Source: Rhizoclosmatium globosum (lineage: Eukaryota > Chytridiomycota > Chytridiomycetes > Chytridiales > Chytriomycetaceae). From it: DNA of 64,000 bases. The DNA lies in the NCBI GenBank assembly GCA_002104985.1, contig MCGO01000165.1:1-64000 (forward strand), read 5' to 3'. Within the stretch, counting starts at the first letter, position 1. The number at the start of each line of letters is the position of its first letter. A program made the position numbers and the translations under genes. This document shows positions 11,168-22,609 of the stretch, one piece after another. The notes under the pieces were generated by a model that was given only the letters and a program-made list of their open reading frames with translations, made no database searches and was not told where the DNA came from.

Positions 11168-13452
11168 ATGTACAAGTTTGGAAGTAATACAGGTACTTCG
11201 AATAAATCGATGTTGGAAATACGATCCTTACGAAACCACTTCGAACCAGCACCAGCGCCAACACAGGGATTGTGGAACACACCATCATCCTCGACTGTTG
11301 CTGGAGTCAACCCGTCATTTTCTTTCAATGGAGCATCAGCATCTGGGTTCGGTAAAACTTCACTGCAAAACACCACTCCACTCATCCCAATTCCAGGAGC
11401 ATCGTCATCGACAAACCAGAAAAACCAACCAACATCACAGCAATCATTTGGACTAAGCGGAACAAAGAATAAGGGTTCTCCTTTTAAACAAAACGGACAA
11501 ACGACTGCCACGGCCAACTTTGGTACGGGAGCTCCAACTTATGCTCCAAAAATCGAGAAAGAAGGTTCTGGCTTTAATGCAGAGACTTTGAAGTTTCAAA
11601 GTATTAGTGCAATGCCAAATTATAGCAATTGGAGTGTCGAGGTTCGTGATTCTGATTTAATATAATAAGCTAACAATAAGTTTAGGAATTAAGGATTCAA
11701 GATTATCAAATGGGCAAAAAAGGACCTCAAATGAATCTTTTCGGCATGAAGAAGGACCTTCCTTCTCAACCAGCTTTCAGTTTTCTGAACGGAAGTAGTC
11801 AAAGTCAACCAACAAACCCAGCATTTACGTTTACAACCTTTCAAACTGGTTTTCAAAAAAGCACTTCTCAGTCAGCTATGTTTCCAGTTTCGACTCCTTC
11901 AAGTTTTCTTGGAAATGCTTCTCAATCAGCAGCTCCCAACTCCCAATCGACTTTGACGTTTAACGGATTTCCAGGAACTCAAACGCAGCCTATGCTTTCT
12001 TCTGCTGTCAATTTCACCGGGACTCAATCACAACCATCGTTTTCGGGCACAGCCAACACTCTCGTCAACAGCAGTGCTACATTATCATCATTAACTACAA
12101 AGCCAGCTTCAGCTTCATTTATCTTTGGAAGTACCTTGACACCAAATCAATTAGTGAACAACTCGACCCAAACTCTGTCATTCAATACAAGCAATCCATT
12201 CAAGGGATCGGGACATAGTTCTACTGCACCTCTACAATTTGCCACAAGTTCTACCATGTCCACCCCAACTATTCAACAAAATAATCCCACCGACTTCACT
12301 TTCGCCAGTAACACAGCCCAAACCGGAAACCCTTTTCTACCGATTGTTCTAAAGTCAGACCAAGCTCAAACATTAGGAAATTCAGAAACCGTTGGACCAA
12401 ACAATCAACCTAAAGCACCAGTATTCACCTTATTCCCCAGCAATAGAAATTTTGAGTCTACAAATGCAGACCCTCCATTTGTGTTAACTCCTTGTGGCAC
12501 ATACCCCCGACCAACAGCTCAAGCTCCGGTCTCAGCAACTCTTCCACGTCCTTCACAATTCAACTTCAATATGACAAATCCATCAAAAAACAGCATCAAT
12601 ACATCAGAAAGTCCTGATCGGAAAGTGTATGCGTCCATGGATCAAAGCCCATTCGGCAACAATCCAATCTTCAGCACAACACCAAAGAAACTAACTGAAC
12701 CCGAAATATCTCCAACCCAAACCTATCTTCCTCTTCCTCCACAGCCACAAATTGTACCGAGCCAAGAAAAGCCCATCATCAATATTTCGTCTATCCGATT
12801 CACCCCTCCATCAGCTTCACGCCTACGGTTACGAGCATACACACCTTCCCCCGTCCCTTCAAATCGCGGCCGCTCAGCGCCAGCTGTTCCATCCTCTGTA
12901 TTGAAGATGTTACAAGCGAATGACATTGATTTTGTAGATAGTAACCGCGGTGCATTCAAACCACGTGTCAAAAAGCTGATTTTAAGTGACGAAGAAGGTA
13001 ATGTGGATCTGCAGCCTTTGGAATATACAACCTCGCCTTCTCTTTCCCAACTCCTTCGAATGACTGATCGCGAGTTGAGAGCGGTTCGTGATTATACTGT
13101 AGAGCTTCCTGGGATTGGTATTGTGCGGTTTCTTGATATTGTGGACCTCTTGCATGTGTCCCCGACTGGAACTCGGGCTGGAATTGCGCAGATCCCAGGT
13201 ACAGTTGTTATTTTGAGGAAACGAAGTGTGGAAGTGAAGACGGATGATGAGGTTGGGTTTGGTGTGAATGTTCCGGCTCTGGTTTCGCTGCAGGGTTGTT
13301 GGGTTATGAGTGCAACTGGGACTGTTGTGACGAATGAGGCAGATCCACTGTTTGAAAAGCAGTTTAGAAAGATGCAGGCAATGAAAGGTACAACCATGGT
13401 TGGATTCAACAAACTTACTGGTGAATGGCGCTTCCGTGTTGACAACTTTTGA
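11168..13452 (+). CDS. NUP98: Nup98-type nucleoporin with GLEBS motif, lacking the C-terminal cleavage tail
   Basis: Exons 11168-11641 and 11686-13452, about 750 residues. The N-terminal part is Ser/Thr/Asn/Gln-rich with scattered FG (YKFGSN, GFGKTS, SFGLSG). A GLEBS (Gle2/Rae1-binding) motif spans the splice junction: KFQSISAMPNYSNW then SVEELRIQDYQMGKKGPQ. A long FN/GN-rich middle follows. The last ~140 residues are the Nup98 autoproteolytic domain fold (TTSPSLSQLLRMTDRELRAV, IVRFLDIVDL, VSLQGCWV, FNKLTGEWRFRVDNF). In the family this domain ends in HF with cleavage before Ser; here it is NF followed directly by TGA. It acts in the nuclear pore permeability barrier and mRNA export. The 44-base intron is typical of the window. 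Confidence 0.92.
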
Positions 13453-13573
13453 TTTCTTTCTCATCATGTTTTCCCTTTCGATTTTTGGTACAATAAACAT
13501 CACATTTCCTAAAGTTGTAACGATTATATTGAAAGAAATCAAGTCAAAACTCTTCCCAGAACCCAAAGACACC

Positions 13574-15416
13574 CTATACAGTTCCTTCAAACAAGAAACT
13601 GATACTCTCTCCGTTGTGAATTCTTCGGATAGCTTCAGCCAACAATGGTGCAATGTCAAACACCTTCATCTTGGGACAACGCTTCAAGTGGTCGTCTTGA
13701 GGAACAGTGTTGGATACAATGACTTCATCGATAGGAGACTCGTTGATACGATCAATAGCATCGCCAGACATAATGGCGTGTGTGATAATGGCATAGATTT
13801 TGGTCGCTCCTTGTTGTTGAAGGATTCGAGCGGCTTGGGTGATTGTGATGGAAGTGTCGGCCAAATCGTCTGTTTGGTTGTAAGTCAGCTTCTGAAAATA
13901 AAACGTGGAAGACAGTACTAACCAATGAGAATGCAAACTCGATTCTTAACGTCTCCAACGAGCATCATATCTGTAATGAAAGTGTTGCCAGAGTGGCCTG
14001 TGATGTTGGCAGCACCAACGGTGGACATGGATCTGGTGGGAACTTTGATGCGACGGTCTTTGTGAACAAGAGCGAAATCCATGTTGAGTTTGTCGGCAAT
14101 TTGGGTTGCTCTGTTTGCAGTTCAGCGACAATGAACAGAAATTCCCAGTTTCACCTCTTAGCACCTCCAGCATCTGGAGAGACAATCACAGCTTTGGAAT
14201 ATTGTGGGATGTTTTCTTTGATATACTTCAAAATCAGAGGCTGACTGTAAAGGTTATCGACCTGCCAGTGATATGAATATGAGCTATAGATGGACGTATT
14301 TCCAAACATACAGGAATATCAAAGAATCCCTGGAATTGCGGGTCGTGAAGATCCATAGTGATGACATGGTCAGCACCTGAATTGTTGATTGAGATTCAGA
14401 TATCAATATTGAAAGGCTAGACTTCGCTTACCTGCAGTCATGAGCAAGTTGGCAATCAAGGTCCCACTGCGAGCAGTCCAGTGTTTGTATCCATTTGTTT
14501 CTGGAGGTCCAGCTGTCCCTGGAGTTGGGAACACAAGGGCATTTGAAACATTCTTTTCTTTGGGTACGGTCAAGGGAGTCACGACAATGTTGGATTGTGA
14601 GATTGAGATTGTGGAAATACGGGTGGATAGCGCTTCGCCGTGAGCGTCAATCGACTCAGTTCTGGTTTTGATGTTTCTGGCTTTGGCAGGAGATGAATTC
14701 AAGCCATCGTCTGCAGATGTAGCAACACCGGTTGGACTCAATACTTCAGGTTCGTCAATGACACTTGCAGTAGAGCGGGAGTGAGGTTTCTGTGTTGGAG
14801 ATGCGGGGAGAGTTGGGATTGTGCAATTTTCCGAATGTTAGCTGACAGTCAGCACGTGTACAACACCGGCGGCACCGCACGAACCTTGAGAGCGAGCTTC
14901 AGAGGCACTGGCTGGGGTTTCTCGAACTCTGGTTCCGGTGTTTGGGGCAGGTTTCCGCCATACATGTTTTTGTACTTGTCAATGTCGTCTGGGGCCATGC
15001 GGGTCAGGGTGGTTCCAGTCTTGCGGTCCGTGGCACCAGGCTGACGTGCATAGGGGAAAGAGGGGATGACGGCCGTGATTTTGCTGTTGGGAGGGAGAGA
15101 GAGAGAAAGATCAGCTGGTGAACCAGTCCAGTTTCGCAACAAGACAACTTAGACAAGACACGCACTTTGCACTCGCCGTGCGACAGGCAGCAATCAGAAT
15201 GAGCAGTTCCATAAAGTTGTCGTTCACGTTTCCGCACCCACTTTGAACGATAAACACCTCGGCCCCGCGAACTGACTCGCCAATCTCAATGTTCGTTTCC
15301 TGATTCGCGAACTTGCGCAGCGTCACGCGCCCGGGCTGGATCCCGAGTCGCTTGCAAATGTCATTGCCGAGCTGTGGGTGCGAAGACCCGTTGAGCACGG
15401 TCAGATTGCGCATCAT
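13574..15416 (-). CDS. PRS1: Ribose-phosphate pyrophosphokinase (PRPP synthetase) with long insertion
   Basis: Exons joined on the minus strand give [20 protein letters not shown]..., [20 protein letters not shown], then [13 protein letters not shown], then an insertion, then [30 protein letters not shown], and the PRPP-binding loop region [14 protein letters not shown]. It transfers pyrophosphate from ATP to ribose-5-phosphate for nucleotide, His and Trp synthesis. About 100 residues between the ARQ segment and [18 protein letters not shown] are Ser/Thr/Pro-rich and absent from standard enzymes. They correspond in kind to the non-homologous regions of yeast Prs1/Prs5, which link to cell-wall signalling. 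The canonical PRPP loop usually reads DDxxDTxGT; here the segment is DDLADTSIT. The symbol is by similarity only. Stop TAG at 13574-13576. Confidence 0.88.
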
Positions 15417-15959
15417 CTTTTCTTCTTTCTTTCTTTTGTTACCTCTTCTTTCGTTCTCGATTATTCACAAAGTAACAAACAAGGGACTTCAACTTTAACG
15501 TCAGAATTACGCATACTTTCTTCCTTTTTTCACTATTCACCAAGTAATTAACAACTGGGTATACATGAAAAAGAACTATTTTAACCGATGACACCATACA
15601 AACCAAACCATGTTTTGGACGTACTTGATCTAAACTAGAATTATACTCAAGGGTAATTGTGGATATTTCCCTTTCCTCAAGTTAAGCGCTTCAAGTTGGC
15701 TCCCGAAACACCCTTGACTCTTCCGCAGAATGAAAGCTACTTTTGGACAGCTGATCCGATGTTTACGCTGTGGCTCACTCGGGAAAAACAGATCCGAAAC
15801 AGCCGTGCAGCACAACCCGAATTTTCGCCCCAATTTTGGCAGCCCCTCTTCCGAAACCAAAATTTCCCCTCGGAGCTGACCGGAACGCCTTGAAAGACGA
15901 GGTATTTCTTGCCACACAACGAGGTATTTTCGAAAACATCCCACAAACCCTTCTCACAT
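15417..15959. promoter_or_regulatory. Divergent promoter region, PRPP synthetase and GDH2
   Basis: A 543-base gap between divergent genes. It starts with a CT-rich tract (15417-15455 on the plus strand), common near fungal promoters. Open frames here on both strands lack splice connections or family features and I take them as noncoding. Confidence 0.4.
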
Positions 15960-18900
15960 ATGCTCGTCTCTGACGTGAATACCTCTACTCCTTCAGCACC
16001 ACTCAAGATGACCAGCGACAAGACCGAGCAAATGAAACAAGTTTGTGCCCTCATTGAGCAAAAGGGCTTCATTCCAAAGGAACTCGTCGGAAACGAAGTG
16101 TCATGGTTCTACAAGTAAGTGCCAATGAAGGGTTGTTGTCGTAATAGACTGATCACAATTATGCAGCAACCTCGGAATGGACGAGCTATACTTCAAGCTC
16201 GAGACCGCGGAAAGCATTTCTCAGCTTATCCTCTCTCTGTACAGCGCCAAGATTGCCGCTTTCATCAAAAATGAATCTCTCCTCGACATCAACTTGGTTC
16301 GTGAAACCGAGAATGGTGCCATCTTCATGCAAACCTCTACCCCAGGAACTCCTTCTGGAAAGGGTTACGAGAAGACGTAAGTGACAATGTCTGATTTGCG
16401 CGAATCGTATGCTAAATTCTTGTGTAATATAGCATCGACGAGAAGTACTTTAACGTGAGCAACAAGACTACTGCCTACCGAATGGAGTCATACCGCTCCT
16501 CCAGCGCTGTCAGCTCCTCCTCCTTCTCCACCCACTTGCGATCATATTTCGTTCGCCAGTGTAACTTCCCAACTGTCACTGAGTCCACGGAGTTCTCCAT
16601 GAAGAACATTTCTGACCCAGACTTCATTGACAACTGCACTGAAGCCACCCTTTCTTCTTACGAGCGTGTCATTAAGCAAGTCTTGGTCCGCACCGGTGTT
16701 GTCATTGAATGCCAGGATGTGCCAAACAGCCACGAGAAGCGTTTGATCATTGGTTACAAGCAAGGAACCACCAAGAGCTACTTCTCTGCCTTGACCGACT
16801 TGTACCACTTCTATGGACTCTACTCCACCAAGAAGTTTGTCGAGCAGTTCTCCAACGGTGTTGTCGTCATGTCCATCTACTTGAACCGCCCACAAAAGGC
16901 CGAGCTCCCACCATTGGAGCACTCTATCCAGCAGGTTATCAAGGAGGCTTCTTTGCTTTACTGCTTGCCAACTACTCCTCTCCAGGAGCACTTCCAATCT
17001 GGAAAGCTTTCTGGTAAGTTTCCCATTAAAAGCCACATCACAAATACTAATTGAATTTGTAAACAGTCCAAGAAGCAATCTACGGATACACTGGTTGGAT
17101 CTTTGCCCAACACTTCCTCAACCGTCTCGGAAACGAGTACGCTTCTCTCAAGTCACTCCTTGACGGCAAGAACGCCACCCACAACGAAGTTCTTTCTAAG
17201 CTTAAGAAGCGTCTCCGTTCTGACACTTTCACCACTGAGTACATCTTGGACGTCATCAAGCAATACCCAGAGCTCATCAAGATGTGTTACGTTGGTTTCG
17301 CCATGGAGCACTACATCAACCCAGCCCAAAACACTTTGAGCCCAAGTTTGTCTTACCAGAGACTTCAAACCACTCCAATCTTGTCTGAGACTGAATTGTT
17401 GGACACCATCCGCAAGACTGTCGCCAACAACCAGGAGTTCATGATCTTTGAGTCATACGTTACCTTCAACAAGCACGTCCTCAAGACCAACTTCTACCAG
17501 CCAACCAAGATTGCTCTCTCTTTCCGCATGAACCCCAAGTTCTTGCCAGAGCTCGAGTACCCAGTTCCTCTCTTTGGAATGTTCTTCGTCGTTGGATCTG
17601 AGTTCCGTGGATTCCACTTGCGTTTCCGTGACATTGCCCGTGGTGGTATCCGTGTCATTCAGTCTAGAAACCCAGAGTCATACGCCATCAACTTGCGTGG
17701 TATGTTCGACGAGAACTACGGTCTCGCCAACACCCAGCAGCGCAAGAACAAGGACATTCCAGAAGGTGGATCCAAGGGAACTATTCTCTTGAACCCAGAC
17801 CAGCAAGGAAACCCCAAGTTTGCCTTTGAGAAGTACGTTGACGCCATTCTTGACTTGGTTCTCCCAGGTGCTACCCCAGGTATCAAGGACAAGATTGTCG
17901 ACAAGTACGGAAAGACCGAAATTTTGTTCTTCGGTCCTGATGAGGGTACTGCCGACTACATGGACTGGGCCGCTCAACACGCCCGTCACCGTGGAGCTTC
18001 CTTCTGGAAGGCCTTCACCACTGGAAAATCCCAATCTATGGGAGGTATCCCACACGACACCTACGGTATGACTACCCGCTCTGTCCACCAATACGTTCTC
18101 GGAATCTACGAGATGCTTAAGATTGATGAGAGCACTGTCACCAAGTTCCAGACTGGAGGACCAGACGGAGACTTGGGATCCAACGAGATCAAGATCTCCT
18201 CTGACAAGACTATGGCTATCGTCGATGGTTCCGGTGTCCTGTACGACCCTGCCGGTATCGACCGCGTTGAGCTCACCCGTCTCGCCGATGCCAGAAAGAT
18301 GGTCAACCACTTTGACGTCTCCAAGCTCTCCAAGGACGGTTTCCGTGTCTTGATTGACGAGAACAACGTCAAGTTGCCAGATGGAACCGTCGTCCACTCT
18401 GGATTCAAGTTCCGTAACGAATTCCACTTGAACCCATTGGCTACTGCTGACATCTTTGTTCCATGTGGAGGTCGTCCAGAATCTATTGATATTGGAAACG
18501 TCAACACTGTCTTCAAGGCTGACGGAACCCCACGTTTCAAGTACATTGTCGAAGGTGCCAACTTGTTTGTTACCCAAGAAGCTCGTCTTAAGCTCGAGGA
18601 AGCTGGTGTCATCTTGTTCAAGGACGCCTCTGCCAACAAGGGAGGTGTCACCTCCTCTTCCCTCGAAGTTCTTGCCGCCTTGTCCTTCAACGACGAGGAG
18701 TTCTCTGAGCACATGACCGTTAAGAACGGTGTTGTTCCAGAGTTCTATGCCAAGTACGTCGAATCTGTCCAGCAGTTCATTGAGAAGGCTGCCCGTCTTG
18801 AATTCGAGTGCCTGTGGCGCGAGGGAGAGCGAACTGGAATCCCACGTTCTATTCTTTCCGACACACTGTCCGTTGGTATCGTCAAGTTGAACGAGGAGCT

Positions 18901-19144
18901 CCAGAACACTACCCTTTGGGACAACGAGCCACTCCGTCGTTTGGTTCTTGCTGAAGCTTTCCCTAAGTTGCTCTTGGACAAGTTGGGCATGGACACTCTC
19001 CTTGCTCGTGTACCTGAGGCTTACGTCAAGGCTATCTTTGGTTGCTACTTGGCTTCTCGATTCGTGTACAAATATGGTACCTCTCCATCCCAGTTTGCAT
19101 TCTTTGAATTCTTGGCTCCATACTTTGCCAAGATTGACCAGTAA
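15960..19144 (+). CDS. GDH2: NAD-specific glutamate dehydrogenase, large fungal type (GDH2)
   Basis: Four exons: start to about 16114, about 16167-16378, about 16433-17012 and about 17068-19144, roughly 1000 residues, the usual length for the 115-kDa class. It oxidatively deaminates glutamate to 2-oxoglutarate with NAD. Visible blocks include GSEFRGFHLRFRDIARGGIR (catalytic region), NQ-like GLANTQQRKNKDIPEGGSKG with the substrate Lys, FFGPDEGTADYMDWAAQHAR, and TGGPDGDLGSNEIKIS of the NAD-binding part. Possible ATGs are 15960 and 16008; the latter (AAGATGACC) has the better context. The codon use is strongly biased to C-ending codons, unlike most neighbours, which suggests high expression. The bias also leaves a 492-codon open frame on the opposite strand. 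Confidence 0.95.
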
Positions 19145-19320
19145 ATTTCCAGCCATTCTTCTTGTATTTTTATTCCGGGTTTGAAAAGCCCAATTGGCAA
19201 ATAGATTTGTTATTGCTCCATCATTCTTTCAGAGATTTTTACCATATTTGCTGCAACAAGCATTATTGGATAACAGATTTTCAAGTCCATGAAATAACAA
19301 CAAAAGATTTTCATCGTCAT

Positions 19321-20292
19321 ATGGGGAACCGAGCAAACTCGACGAACGTAACAGAGACTGATTCAGTGTGGGAGCCGTACTATGATGCTTATCAAAAAGT
19401 TGTCGTACAAGATATGTGGATTATAAGCTGTATCACGTTGCTTCACTTGCTTGTGTTCGCGATCTTGGTACGCATGGAAATTAGTGCACCGATCCTCAAA
19501 AAGAAAAAGAAGATCTTTTCTAGTATTAATACCCTACTGCTATCTATCATACTCTTGCATTTCTTAGCCAACATGTTGAACTACGCCTATTCGTCATCTC
19601 TTTTATCAGATCCAATTTACATTGTCACATATATTATTGTAGCTTGGTTTTTCACCTGTTTTCAAGAATGTGCTATGACGTTCTATGCATACAGGCGCGG
19701 TATTGCCGTCATTGAGGCAATATTTCCCAGTTCTCGAATTTTTATGATTGGTTGTCTGCTCTTTATTGCATTTGGGACTTTTTGTCAGTTTGTATGGGTT
19801 TCTCTCGCGAATATTTCCTTCTACCTGCCATACCTGACGGATTACAATGCCTTTTTTAACAAAGCGTTCAACGCTCATAGTGTTGCGCTCAGCATAGCTA
19901 TTTTTTGTTTTGACACTGGAATTTGTGGGGTGTATCTATATTACTTGCGTGTTGCAGAGGAGCAAGAAATTGGAGAAATCGAGAAGCTTAAAGTCTTATC
20001 AAAATACGGGCTCCTCTCTTGCTGCTGTTTGTGGCTATGGCATGGAAGCCTCACGTTGTTCCTGTACAGCTCATATGCTGAAACACCACCATTTCCATTG
20101 TGGATATACATCTTATCCCAAAATATGGCAGAATTAATACCATTACTTTACGTTACGGTTCAGTTGGTAATGAAGTGGAATTTACTTGTGGAGGAACGTA
20201 CTCGAATCCAACTCATGCAGAAACGGATGGACCGTGCGAAAACGACATCATTTTCAACTTGCAAAACAATTGTCAAAAGTAAATCATTTTAG
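19321..20292 (+). CDS. Seven-transmembrane protein, tandem copy A
   Basis: A single-exon protein of about 323 residues. The N-terminus carries NxS/T sites (NSTNVTETD) and the motif SVWEPYYDAY. Seven hydrophobic segments follow: MWIISCITLLHLLVFAIL, NTLLLSIILLHFLANML, YIVTYIIVAWFFTCF, FMIGCLLFIAFGTFCQF, VALSIAIFCFDTGICGVY, LLSCCCLWLWHGSLTLF and MAELIPLLYVTVQLV. A basic cytoplasmic tail ends the protein. The layout is that of a receptor-like 7TM protein with N-terminus outside, but I do not recognise a known GPCR class. The frame is open from 19162; I chose 19321 because the paralog aligns from there. It follows GDH2 by 176 bases. Confidence 0.7.
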   Translation: MGNRANSTNVTETDSVWEPYYDAYQKVVVQDMWIISCITLLHLLVFAILVRMEISAPILKKKKKIFSSINTLLLSIILLHFLANMLNYAYSSSLLSDPIYIVTYIIVAWFFTCFQECAMTFYAYRRGIAVIEAIFPSSRIFMIGCLLFIAFGTFCQFVWVSLANISFYLPYLTDYNAFFNKAFNAHSVALSIAIFCFDTGICGVYLYYLRVAEEQEIGEIEKLKVLSKYGLLSCCCLWLWHGSLTLFLYSSYAETPPFPLWIYILSQNMAELIPLLYVTVQLVMKWNLLVEERTRIQLMQKRMDRAKTTSFSTCKTIVKSKSF

Positions 20293-20377
20293 ATGGTCCG
20301 GATGATAAGGGCAAACTCTCTCGCCACCTTCACCTTCCCACTGCAAAAAACCTAGTAAAGTAACCAACTTCAAGAAA

Positions 20378-21375
20378 ATGAATCTTATTTCATTGCTTTT
20401 CGTCACAAATATTCTCTTCTTTCATTCGAATAAGGGATTTCCGTGGATTTACCTTATGAATTCCACCTTGTCGAATACAACCGCAACGGTATCAGTTTGG
20501 CAACCTTACTACGATGCATATACACTTACAACGCTACAAGATTTTTGGATTGTAGTGTGCGGTGCCACTATGCATCTCATTCTCTTGGCAATCCTAATCT
20601 TCAATCCGCAACCACAAAAACGAAGAAAATAATCTTTTCAAGCATCAACAGCCTTCTACTTGCCATCATCATCAGTCATTTCTTAGTTAATCTCTTCAAT
20701 TTTTTGTATTCCGGCGCCTCTGATCCTTTGGACGTTGTTGTCTATATCAGTTTGACTTGGTTCTTCAACTGTGTTCTCGAGCTTCTTATAACAATTTACG
20801 CATACAAACGTGGAATCGCAGTTATAAGACTTATTTTTCCAGAAAGTAAACCGATCTTGATTGGATTTCTGATACTATTTGGTGTTGCTGAGCTTAGCCA
20901 GTCCATTTGGGTTGTCCTTGCAAACGTTTCAGAGTACTTCGAGTTAATGAAATCAAACAACGAATTTTTCAATACGGCACTTAAATTTCATCACGCATCG
21001 CTCAGCATTGCAATGTTCTGTTTTGACCTAGGCGTATCCGGGGTGTATATTCATTATTTGCACAAAGTAAAGCGACAAGACATTGGTGAAACGGGTAAAC
21101 TGGAGATACTTTCAAGATACGGAGTTCTATCTTGTTGCTGTTTGTGGTTGTGGCTAGGGGGGTTGAGTTTGTTTGATTACACATCTTATGCCACTTCGCC
21201 CCCATTTCCCATCTGGACATACGCCTTAACGTTGCATTTTGCGGATTTGACACCCTTACTCTATGTGGCGGTTCAATTAGCGATGAAGGGGAGTTTATTG
21301 GTGGAAGAAAAACGGAGAATAGCGAAAAACAGAGCAGCCTCCAATGGGACACGTCACATCGACTCAGACAAATAA
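20378..21375 (+). pseudogene. Seven-transmembrane protein, tandem copy B, frameshifted
   Basis: A paralog of the preceding gene. The first frame gives a hydrophobic leader, then MNSTLSNTTATVSVWQPYYD, helix 1 and a stop (TAA 20630-20632). The homologous continuation KKIIFSSINSLLLAIIISHF and helices 2-7 are in another frame, open to the stop at 21373-21375. The break falls at an A run (20616-20620); copy A shows no break there. No GT-AG intron can repair it without removing helix 1. All seven helices are otherwise intact and there is no other stop, so it is either a young pseudogene, an assembly error in a homopolymer, or a frameshifted transcript. The ATG at 20456 aligns with copy A. Confidence 0.65.
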
Positions 21376-21402
21376 GCATAATATAAGATTTTTATACCTA
21401 TC

Positions 21403-22585
21403 TCAAAGCTTTGCCGTCTTTTCGTCGCGTAAATCACAAATACAACCCAAATAAGCTGGGACGTTTCCACCAATAAAATCCAAATACAACGATTTCACTG
21501 CTTCAACACCGTGATATTCCTTCAGTTTCATCCATTTCTGTACATGATTTACCATCGCATCCCAACCAGCCTTGACCCCCTTCATTGACTGTGCTTCTCC
21601 GATTTCTTGGAATCTTTTCTGAATCCATGTTCCTGCGAAGAATATTTCATGATTCTTGGAAGGAGGAAAGGATTTTGTAGGTTGGGCTGGCTTGGGAATT
21701 GCAGTGCCAGTAAAATGGGAGTAGCCAACCCCAATCGACTTTGCAAGCTGAGATGCAGTCCTTGGAAGCCTTTCAATGACACGTTTTTTGAGAGTCGGCG
21801 AGCCTGCTATGTCAACGTAGACAACGTTTCCAGAAAGACTTTGAAGCAACGACAAGTCTTCGTACGAAATGACTGACTCGTAGACGCCTAACGACTTTGT
21901 AAAATCCACATTACTCGCTGAAGTGATGCCAATGACGCGACAGGAATCGGCAGCCGCAACGAGGGCATACGCGAATGCCGTTTTTGACGACGCAGATGAT
22001 ACAATGACGGCGTCCCCACCGAACAGCTTATTGTACTTAATGTAGTCATGTAAAAAGTACGAGGTGTAGAACAGGGGGCGAAAAAGGATCATAATGTCCT
22101 CGGTTGATGGAGAGTACAAGAAATCCTTGGCGAGGAACTCGTATCGATTATACACGTATCTATCCGAGGGTAGTTGTGGACGAGAAACAAGAAAGTGACC
22201 CTGGACGATACATTCAGTTTAATGTTGGAGGTTTTGTTACATCACCTACATCGTTGACTTCGTTGACAACCAGGTCGCACTCGCTTGCACTGGGAAAGTA
22301 ACCGTACAGTCGAACGCCCTTTTGAATGCGAGAATTATTTGATTCGATGACCGTTGCGAGACCCCAAACAGGGACCATCATTGTGGTTGGCGTGGTTCCT
22401 GTTGGAAAGAACTTGCTGTATCCCATAGCAGATTCTGACGCGGTAGCAACGTACGTAACATTGTTTGCCGTGAATCCAAACTTATCAATGCGTACTCTAA
22501 CTGCATTCGGCACGAGTGGAGGTGCCAAGGAAGCTTTCGCCTCCATGTGGGAAGGGTGGCGCCAGTCGATTTCTAAGAACTTCAT
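21403..22585 (-). CDS. DUF2855 family protein, copy 2
   Basis: Exons 22250-22585 and 21403-22200, phase-0 intron between VND and GHFLVSR. It starts MKFLEIDWRHPS and contains VPVWGLATVIESN, LYGYFPSASECDLV, NRYEFLAKD, VIVSSASSKTAFAYALV, VIGITSASN and VVYVDIAG. It therefore has the same two-part layout as copies 1 and 3. It ends 25 bases short of nothing else on this side and is convergent with the frameshifted 7TM gene, only 27 bases away. Copy 3 begins its 3' end 24 bases upstream, so copies 2 and 3 are a tight tandem pair on the same strand. Confidence 0.85.
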
Positions 22586-22609
22586 AAAGATTTTGTTTAC
22601 TTATTTAAA

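Noticed and set aside
15630..15957. Overlapping open frames on both strands upstream of GDH2
   Set aside because: They match nothing, conflict with each other, and sit in a divergent promoter. The frame that extends GDH2 to 15909 begins with TTG, not ATG.
17678..19156. Long minus-strand open frame (492 codons)
   Set aside because: It lies wholly antisense to the conserved GDH2 exon, has low-complexity Ser/Val/Gly composition, and follows from GDH2 codon bias.
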